Source: Odontocerum albicorne
Taxonomy: Eukaryota; Arthropoda; Insecta; Trichoptera; Odontoceridae
Direction: 5' to 3'
Assembly: GCA_949825065.1 (NCBI GenBank)
Contig: OX463849.1
Location: forward strand, 1,178,001-1,242,000
Length of the DNA: 64,000 nt
Shown piece by piece: positions 56,979 to 64,000 of this stretch; the first letter of the stretch is position 1; each line of letters starts with the position of its first letter. Both the position numbers and the translations under genes were made by a program. The notes below the pieces were generated by a model. It searched no databases and was not told the DNA's origin. It saw nothing but the letters and a program-made list of their open reading frames with translations.

Positions 56979-57386
56979 AAAGGAAGGGATGGTGGAGAGG
57001 AAAGAAAAGGAAGGGATGGTGGAGAGGAAAGAAAAGGAAGGGATGGTGGAGAGGAAAGAAAAGGAAGGGATGGTGGAGAGGAAAGAAAAGGAAGGGATGG
57101 TGGAGAGGAAAGAAAAGGAAGGGATGGTGGAGAGGAAAGAAAAGGAAGGGATGGTGGAGAGGAAAGAAAAGGAAGGGATGGTGGAGAGGAAAGAAAAGGA
57201 AGGGATGGTGGAGAGGAAAGAAAAGGAAGGGATGGTGGAGAGGAAAGAAAAGGAAGGGATGGTGGAGAGGAAAGAAAAGGAAGGGATGGTGGAGAGGAAA
57301 GAAAAGGAAGGGATGGTGGAGAGGAAAGAAAAGGAAGGGATGGTGGAGAGGAAAGAAAAGGAAGGGATGGTGGAGAGGAAAGAAAA
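56979..57386. repeat. 27-bp minisatellite inside LINE-A UTR
   Basis: 15 near-identical units containing AAGGAAGGGATGGTGGAGAG, spaced exactly 27 bp (GGGATGG at 56986 and at 57364). Single-copy LINE-A UTRs elsewhere contain this motif once. Open frames across it are an artefact of the period being a multiple of 3. Confidence 0.92.
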
Positions 57387-57624
57387 ATCAGGAATGAAAC
57401 AAGTTATATTACTGACTAAAAATTTAGATTTTTTCGAGCGAGTCTAACATTGGTTTGTAACTGGTTTCAAAATATTACTACATGGACAGTAATCTCACTA
57501 CAAAGAACTGGGAAGGCCAATTAACAATCTTTGTTTGAGCATAGGCCAAGTCCATCGATCGGAAGGACAGTTAAGGATATTGTACAATAGAGAAAGTATG
57601 TGAGTTTGGTGTCTATTTCTAATG

Positions 57625-58110
57625 TTGAACCAGTTCAACTCATTCTGGTATGACATGATGTGATCGTAGATTCTCACGTTTAACCAGTTCAACTTCCTTT
57701 GGTATGACATGTTGTGATCGTAGATTCTCACGTTTAACCAGTTCAACTTCCTTTGGTATGACGTGATGTAATCGTAGTTTCTCACGTTTAACCAGTTCAG
57801 TTCCTTCTGGTATGACGTGATGTGATCGTAGTTTCTCACGTTTAACCAGTTCAGTTCCTTCTGATATGACGTGATGTGATCGTAGTTTCTCACGTTTAAC
57901 CTGTTCAACTCCTTCTGGTATGACGTTATGTGATCGTAGTTTCTAACGTTTAACCAGTTCAACTCCTTCTGGTATGACGTTATGTGATCGTAGTTTCGAC
58001 GTTTAACCAGTTCAACTCCTTCTGATATGACGTGATGTGATCGTAGTTTCTAACGTTTAACTAGTTCAGCTCATTCTGGTATGACGTGATGTGATCGTAG
58101 TTTCTTAGGT
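57625..58110 (-). repeat. 54-bp coding minisatellite inside LINE-A
   Basis: About 9 units of 54 bp. On the minus strand, in frame at 57498-57962, the unit reads LNWLNVRNYDHITSYQKE (18 residues), which occurs once in normal LINE-A copies. Because 54 is a multiple of 3, most units stay in one open frame. Late units lose a few bases. Confidence 0.85.
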
Positions 58111-58449
58111 TGAAAATAAATCTTAGTTTTCTTCTACGTCGACGTTTCACTACCATACATCAAAGTTGATACGAAAATACTGTTGGATGTGAACTATCAA
58201 CTTAGCGGATTTTGATATTGTCCGGTTAGAGTATATAATATGTTTTAATCCCCCATTGACTTTGCTCCTATCGCTACACACCATTCGATACCACCAGACC
58301 TTGAAAGAGCGGTTGAATGGTTGTATCTTCAGATATGCTGTAAGATATTACCTTCTAAATGGCTAGTGGATTTATTTGCTTGAATTAATATGAGGTGGTA
58401 TTTATGGATTTACTTTTTTTCTGCCATCTATTCATTTTCTGTTTTTATT

Positions 58450-58640
58450 TCTTCTTATTCTACATGTGTAAGGGTGTGGGCTGAAAAACATCTGGTATCC
58501 TCGTGGCTGGGCTCACCCTATATTGGTGGGGTGTATCTTGGCCGGAGGGATGTCATTAGATGAATTTTGATTAGCCAGACCTTTTGATAGTTTCTCTCTT
58601 AAATGTATTTTCTGCCATTTATGTATTTTTGAAGTGTATC
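58450..58640 (+). repeat. Dispersed repeat, second copy
   Basis: GTGTATCTTGGCCGGAGGGA .. CAGACCTTTTGATAGTTTCT; see 31250. Confidence 0.6.
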
Positions 58641-58859
58641 TAAATATATTATGTACATACTATGTTGCTTTCAATAAATCTATATTTATTTATTATTATT
58701 TATATTCCTCTTAACTCTTTCATAATCTGAGAAAATTCTAACCAATTAGCAGAATTCCTCGACTTGCTTCAATATTTCAATGCATAACGATTTCAGTTAA
58801 AAATAAAGGTTTATTATACTAATGAGAAATTCTGATCTTTGCAAATAAAAAAGGTACAA

Positions 58860-59105
58860 GCGAAGCGCTGATTGGATGTTTCCAATAAAAGCATGGCCAC
58901 CCCAATGCCCTCCAGACCGATCCCGAGAGGAGAGAGTGGCGGACTCGCTCTCCCGGCCTCCAATTAATTCCCGATTAATCGAGTTAGGCGCTGTTTACAT
59001 TCGGTTCGGTTCCCGGCATCAGCGTTCACAGAAAAACGAATTAGCTCCCATCCCCATAACGGCTCCCATGGGATTGCTAAGGGCTATGTTACCGTGAAAT
59101 TTTAT
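58860..59105 (+). promoter_or_regulatory. GC-rich non-repetitive island, candidate conserved noncoding element
   Basis: Composition is clearly richer in GC than its surroundings and I see no other copy in the window. It contains TTAATTCCCGATTAATC (homeodomain-type cores in palindrome-like arrangement) and TGTTTAC (forkhead-type core) within 45 bp. A 73-codon frame (58876-59097) is open but shows no domain. Function is unknown; a regulatory element is only one possibility. Confidence 0.3.
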
Positions 59106-59594
59106 GAATTTATTAAACTTTTACACTAGTTCCCGGGAATTATTTAGTATCTAACATATACAATACACTACACCTAAAACCGAATGTGTAACTATCACAT
59201 ATCGAAAGATCTACAAAGGTTTCTTTGTAGTTCGTCTTCTCTTGGTAAGTTTTCGTCGGTTTTCTTACCAAATATATTTTTCTAAACACATACAGATTCG
59301 GGGATGTACCTAATTTAATGGCTGCACCTTTTTAACCTTACACCAACTCATATATTTTATAAAAGTGGGTTTGAATCCCGAGTTATAGCGCTCTAGAGGA
59401 GAGTTTGCTTTCTAAACGGCGCTATAAACATAAGTTATTATTTTATTATTATTTTTTAAATATACATAATTATTTAAGAAGTACAAAATAACGATAAATA
59501 ATATTATTTACTGAATATAATGACCATCAATAACCCTTTCGAAGGCTCTCCGTGAGAGTGTTGATTCTTGGAGAGCTAAGAACTGAAAGCTTGT
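59106..59594. other. Unassigned stretches near the right end
   Basis: 59106-59594, 59916-60296, 62291-62499 and 63221-63859 show no gene or repeat that I can name. The 59380-59425 part has TATAGCGCTC and GGCGCTATAAAC as a small inverted pair. Confidence 0.35.
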
Positions 59595-59722
59595 GTACGT
59601 ATGTTAATATTGCAACCAGTCTGGAATCCTTTTTTTTTTAATTTGTTTTGGGTACCATCAGGGATCGAACCCAAAATTCCCGGATGGAACACAAACGCCT
59701 AACCTACTTAGACTACGGAATA
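59595..59722 (-). mobile_element. tRNA-derived SINE, head part
   Basis: Minus-strand SINE head with GGGTTCGATCCCTG and the middle CCAGTCTGG; the tail is missing. A separate SINE tail in the + direction follows at 59805-59915. Confidence 0.65.
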
Positions 59723-59804
59723 TGTCGGAATCAATGCTGCAAGAAAGAGACAAACATTCCGTATGAAAAAAAATACTGGTCTTCCAATTAAGACTTGATT
59801 CTCG

Positions 59805-59915
59805 TTGGAATCCAGATAAAAAAAAAAACGGGTTTCCAGTCTGGTTTCACTGAATGCATCTTTAACATATTTCTGTCAGCTGGAAGATATTGCCACGTGG
59901 CAATAAGCCACAGCC
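59805..59915 (+). mobile_element. SINE middle and tail
   Basis: GGTTTCCAGTCTGGTTTCAC, then GGAAGATATTGCCACGTGGC and AATAAGCCA, the SINE/LINE tail with its TTGCC/GGCAA hairpin. The head is absent. Confidence 0.6.
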
Positions 59916-60296
59916 ATGTTATACTGTATACAATGAAAATGAAATCAAAAATTAATTTAGCAAAAAGTCGAGATATCCCGAATTTTCGAGATTCATAGAT
60001 AGAAATTTTTGGGTTGATTCAGAGATCCCGGGATCGAAGTCCTTATTTCACATCCATACTCTTGTCCAACACCTCCCACCTCGCTCTCGGAGGTGTGATC
60101 AGCCGGGGACTGTTTGCACTAATCAAATGGAAGCGTGCTGCAGTCTGTTGACAGGAGTTGATCATTTTAGTGTCAATACCAATCTGTCTGTATCCTGCGC
60201 ACGGGATTATTGCTTATTGGATGTAAATACGAGTAGGTATCCTATCTAGTTGGTGTATATATGTGTTAGTCGGTGTATACGGGGTCTAGGAACATT

Positions 60297-60590
60297 CTTC
60301 GCCCACAATTTTTCGATCACAATTCTTCGACAACAATTCTCCGACCACAATTCTTCGACCACAATTTTTCGACAACAATTCTTCGACTACAATTCTTCGA
60401 CCACTATTCTTCGACCACAATTCTTCAAACACAATTCATAACCCAAAATTTTTCGGTAACAGTTCTTCGTCCATAAGTCTTCACTCGCAATTCTTCCCGG
60501 CAACAATTCTTCAAGACTAACATACAATTTTTCGTCCACAATTCTAAGCTCACGATTCCTCGACATCAATTTTTCGCCCATAATTATTCA
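60297..60590. repeat. ~15-bp degenerate array (ACAATTCTTCGACCA)
   Basis: About 18 units of ACAATTCTTCGACCA with many variants. It is anchored on the left by GTATAC..GTCTAGGAACATTC, also seen inverted at 63140-63220 with a few units. Confidence 0.85.
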
Positions 60591-60679
60591 CCACGTATAT
60601 GGAAAAAAAATTGACAAATGTGACTGTTTTCATTTGTCATAATTTTTTTTTCCAATACATGCGATTCCGATTCCAATAT

Positions 60680-61360
60680 ATGCTTTAAGAAGCGACTGAA
60701 AAAACTCTTAATTTATAGTCAGTAAAATAACGTGTTTCATTCCTGATTTTTCTTTTCCTTTCCTCTCCACCATCCTTTCCTTTCCTTTTGATTGATGATA
60801 TCTCACTTTATATGAAAAATAATGTTCGGGTGTTATATTTTCAGCGTCTTTCCAATCATGGATTAGCGCTACGCTCAAACAGAGATTTTCTATTGGCCTT
60901 TCCAGTTCATCGCTCCTCTATTTTTTACGTCGTCCTTTACTATCCATGCAGCGAGACTCTGGAATCAGTTACAAACCAATATAAGACTAGCTCCGTCCTT
61001 GGCATGCTTTAAGAAGCAACTGAAAAATCTCTTAATTTCTAGTCAGTAAAATAACGTGTTTCATTCCTGAGTTTTCTTTTCCTTTCCTCTCCACCATCCC
61101 TTCCTTTCCTTTTGATTGATGATATCTCACTTTATATGAAAAATAATGTTCGGATGATTGTCCGTCTTTGTGGGGTTCGTGGGCATATGCTCACGTATGT
61201 GTTTATGGATTTCGTGGGGATGGATAGTCATTTGAATGATTTATGCGACTACGTGACTAGCTTCATTTACTTCTGTCGGTTGGTTGGAAGAGATTGCTGC
61301 CTGGCAATAAGCCTGCCTGATTGTACTTGCAATAAAAGTGTCAAATAAATAAAATAAATA
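60680..61360 (+). mobile_element. LINE-A 3' end with internal duplication
   Basis: Two successive copies of the C-terminal coding plus UTR: GAAGCGACTGAAAAAACTC at 60688 and AAGAAGCAACTGAAAAATC at 61011, each followed by the same UTR start. The second copy continues to the full tail at about 61280-61345 and ends with AATAAATAAA. Confidence 0.8.
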
Positions 61361-61672
61361 AATATGCGCCGAAGTATATTTGTCCAAAGCTGTTTAGTGT
61401 ACATTTCAACATATTTTTACATACACATACCATCACGTCGTTTCCTTGTCGGGGTTATCAGAGAGGTAAGAGTGCTAAATTTTTATCTCAACACACATCT
61501 TTCACCTATTCTACATCCATACATTTTCTTATGCAATTCCTACAATTTCTTTAACTTCTTACACTCCTTAATTCGTTCTACATACTCAAATGATCTCAGA
61601 ATGCTCTTCTTGATATTGCTTTATACGTCAGTCTTAATTCACACTCATCCCTAATCCCTTCAATTCATTTAA

Positions 61673-62138
61673 CCTTTCGCTTACTGTGCTAAAATAATCC
61701 TTGCGTTCCGATGCTGTGTATTCAATACACATGTAAAAATGAGCGATTGTAAATCGGTAAAATAACAATATTCATAGCCAATCGCTTAAATTAATTAAAT
61801 TTTAAGTCAAAAGTGATAATAATTGAAATTTAATTGCTGAAAACATGAAAAAAAAACATTGGCCGTCGTTTACAAAACGGGCGAAACGACCACCTCGAAC
61901 GAAAGCCGGCTGGCTACTAAACATATGAAGCGACCGAACTGAGATTATGTGATATTTTTTGTGTTCCCATATACCAAAGTAGAGTAAGAGTGAGACGTGA
62001 ATAGTTTCGCTTCCTCACCCATACGGATTTTTTTAATGAATATACCTACATCACACACTGGCACACGTTTGATTGTATCGGTGAATTTATTCCCGATTTT
62101 CACAAAATATCTCTGATGTGGCCGATAAGTGCTAATTA
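61673..62138 (-). mobile_element. piggyBac-type MITE, truncated copy 7
   Basis: TTAA 61669-61672, then the CCTTTCGCTTACTGTG end. The opposite end is lost at about 62138, where an RTE-like fragment begins. Confidence 0.8.
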
Positions 62139-62139
62139 T

Positions 62140-62290
62140 TAGTATCTAGTTGCCTGAAGTAAGCGTTATACATCGTCCAGCATTCGGAGCCATAGAGGAG
62201 TGCGGGTCTGACAATCGTTTGGTATACTTTTCCTTTTAACTTTACTGGCATTTTCAGATCACATAGAACTCCCGTCATTGATCTAAACTT
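62140..62290 (-). mobile_element. RTE-like LINE R1 fragment
   Basis: The minus strand reads LKFRSMTGVLCDLKMPVKLK, GKVYQTIVRPALLYGSECWT, matching 21650-21770. It ends at a TATTGTATGTATG-rich stretch and truncates MITE copy 7. Confidence 0.75.
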
Positions 62291-62499
62291 CAGTATGTAT
62301 GTATTGTATGTATGTATTGTAAAAAATAAATAAGAGATTCATTATTATTATGATATGAAGCGTTATCAATTACCACCTCGATTTTAATTATGGATTATGG
62401 TCACCGTATTTTTCGTCAAATAAACAAGCATGCGCTCGCTTCGAATGTCAGTTGAATACTAACGGATCACATTAACCAACCACAGCAAAGATATTTACT

Positions 62500-63140
62500 A
62501 ATACATTGATACGTTTTGTATGTTACGCACTAAGCTTGTCAATGTGTTAAAAAGTGCAAACTCTCATGAAATCCACTCTACTCTTCAAGCTACAGTGTTT
62601 GCTGACAAACTGATGTTTTTAAATAAATTAGTTTTTTCTGGACACATTTCTTCTGCTGCTGCAATCATGCAATCCTTAATGAATTCGCCGTCAGTAAATG
62701 GTTTCCCATGTTTCGCTATTGAATGAGCCACGCGGAAACCAGCACGAGTTGCTGCTTCCCTTTCAGCATTTACTTTCTTAAACGACAATTGTTGAGATTT
62801 CAACCCGCTTTTCTAAACGAAAGGAATTCTAAACGAAATTAGGAATTCTAAACGAAAAACAAGATTCTTGTTTTTCGTTTAGAATTCCTGTAAATTTGGA
62901 GTCATTCTGAGAATATTTAGTCTCATAATGACGTTTTATATTGTATCCTTAAAGGACTGATATTGTTTTATTGCAAATTATACATATTGCCTTATTATTT
63001 GACTCAATACGAAAATTTGCGCGTAATTCAAAACTACAGTATGTTGGTATGATGAGCTGGCTAGGTCTTGGCCCTTGGGACTTAGTGGAGGAGTCAGTGT
63101 GGCTCTTAGGCTAAAATGTTTGGAGACCCCTGTTCTAGGC
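62500..63140 (-). mobile_element. hAT (Charlie/ZBED-like) transposon relic
   Basis: On the minus strand it starts CAGGGGTCTCCAAACATTTT at 63136 (typical hAT terminus). The frame 62585-62803 reads MKSQQLSFKKVNAEREAATR, then VAHSIAKHGKPFTDGEFIKD and CMIAAAEEMCPEKTNLFKNI, SLSANTVA, as in GTF2IRD2/ZBED-type hAT transposases. The rest of the transposase and the other TIR are missing. Confidence 0.75.
62811..62889. repeat. Direct repeats plus 24-bp palindrome
   Basis: TTCTAAACGAAA occurs three times in direct order, then 62841-62864 pairs perfectly with 62866-62889 (arm AGGAATTCTAAACGAAAAAC + AAGA), spacer one base. It lies in the 5' part of the hAT relic. Confidence 0.85.
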
Positions 63141-63220
63141 GATGAATTGTGGCTGGAAAGAATTGTTGGCGAAGAATGGTTCACGGAGAATGTTCCGGAG
63201 ACCAGTACGGGTATACGATA
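63140..63220 (-). repeat. Short copy of the ACAATTCTTCG array
   Basis: The minus strand reads GTATACCCGTACTGGTCTCC + GGAACATTCTCCG and three ACAATTCTTnC-type units, parallel to the start of the 60297 array. Its right side abuts the hAT end. Confidence 0.6.
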
Positions 63221-63859
63221 GGAAATGATTTGACATAACTCGCGTTCTATTCAAATAGCAAATGTGACGACGTTTCCCCGGTTTAAAGAGTTCAGTCAAA
63301 AGAGTGTTAGAGTGAATATCTAAAAATCCTTTTAAAACCATAAAAAAACTTGGTCAAATATTTTAGGTATTTGACTTTATGACATAAAACATATACTCAG
63401 AAGAGATTCTTAATATAAAGTAAACGAAAGTACTCAAAGGGCTTAACTATTATTTATTTAATTAAATAAACTGTCCAATGCCCTTTTTAATACAAAATAT
63501 TGTAAAATAAAAAAACAGTTTAAAATGAACATTGATGCACAATAGAAAAATCTAACATAAGACGAACCCAACACAATAACAAAGCAAACGTTTATAATTT
63601 ACTCAATTCATCACAGCAAAAACAATTTTTTCTCTTTTCTCTTGAAAGTTGTCAAGATCATATGAAAGTGCATACAATACCCATACTGATTACCCAATAT
63701 GTGTAGACTCGTGATGCAGTAATTCGCATGATGTTTCCAGTTGTAATTGAGTGTCACTGTTTGTCAGGTTGATGAGAACGTGCAACGGGGTTTTGTTTTT
63801 GTGTAATCAAAAATCGGAAAGAAGTATCGATTTATTTTTTCATGCTAAATATTCTCAGT

Positions 63860-64000
63860 GAGATACAGGCAAAAGCCTAGTTTACTGGGGACACGACAAA
63901 TGAAAGGCAACAAACCCAGATCTATTAAAATTGTATGTCCAAATTAAATTACCTGTTGTTTTTTCACAAATGATGTATATTTCTTGTCATGTGTAATAAT
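63860..64000 (-). repeat. Dispersed repeat, second copy at window edge
   Basis: Inverted match of 49890-50050; it runs off the window, so its full extent is not visible. Confidence 0.8.

Larger units (their letters stand above)
56780..58130 (-). mobile_element. LINE-A 3' end with two internal tandem expansions
   Basis: Minus-strand LINE-A 3' part. Coding remains at 57500-58110 include an ORF with an 18-residue repeat; the UTR holds a 27-bp array at 56979-57386; the tail is at 56795-56870. See the two array entries. Confidence 0.8.

Noticed and set aside
56928..57447. Two 163-codon open frames with GEERKGRDG-type repeats
   Set aside because: They are a 27-bp minisatellite read in two frames; the period is a multiple of three, so all frames without a stop in the unit stay open.
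61112..61348. Small repeated protein beginning MIDDISLYMKNNV seen at several loci
   Set aside because: It is the 3' UTR of LINE-A read in one frame; it lies after the polyprotein stop, and its similarity among copies reflects nucleotide repeats.

Overview
The window is a stretch of eukaryotic, almost certainly insect, nuclear DNA. It is AT-rich and dominated by mobile elements: Tc1/mariner, hAT, Tigger/pogo, PIF/Harbinger and piggyBac-type elements or their MITEs, several non-LTR retrotransposon families, and a tRNA-derived SINE. It also holds many minisatellite arrays. Nothing suggests a prokaryote: the one host gene has GT-AG introns, and there are no operons. I cannot fix the insect order from the sequence alone; a lepidopteran-like, TE-rich genome is a guess.

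The only host gene I can support is the 3' part of a nicotinamidase (isochorismatase-fold, Naam-like) on the + strand. Five exons lie at 7924-8058, 9492-9620, 13119-13287, 15574-15716 and 18486-18572. They join in frame to about 220 residues with the metal-binding, lysine and cysteine active-site segments, and end at a TAA with a polyadenylation signal about 230 bp downstream. The exon(s) carrying the first catalytic Asp must lie upstream of the window. All four internal introns are enlarged by transposons, often nested.

Layout: 1-425, 43-bp minisatellite; 545-7440, SINE, LINE, mariner, hAT-in-Tc1, foldback and TA-MITE insertions; 7449-7884, a Harbinger-like element carrying a MADF-type exon right before the first visible nicotinamidase exon; 7924-18800, the gene; 18844-31400, piggyBac MITEs, Tigger with a LINE inside, and LINE debris; 31436-32703, a near full-length but broken mariner; 35960-37365, a 31-bp satellite with a 310-bp higher-order period; 37700-38450 and 51120-51870, LINE-A 3' ends; 41571-42190, 46494-47150 and 47195-47915, further arrays; 43191-43808, the longest intact RTE-like reading frame; 55887-56664, an RTE-like reverse transcriptase; 56979-58110, a LINE-A copy with two internal tandem expansions; 58860-59105, a GC-rich non-repetitive island; 60297-64000, a 15-bp array, LINE-A ends, a piggyBac MITE and a hAT relic.

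Most noteworthy: (1) the Harbinger-borne MADF exon has a strong start context and a GTAAGT donor, and is in phase with the nicotinamidase acceptor 148 bp downstream, so exonisation is possible; (2) the SINE and LINE-A share a 3' tail containing a small hairpin, a SINE/LINE partnership; (3) tandem arrays are arising inside LINE copies, one made of an 18-codon unit; (4) a piggyBac MITE plus about 260 bp of flank is duplicated between the gene's 3' side and 45.5 kb. All coordinates were read by eye and element borders may be off by a few bases.
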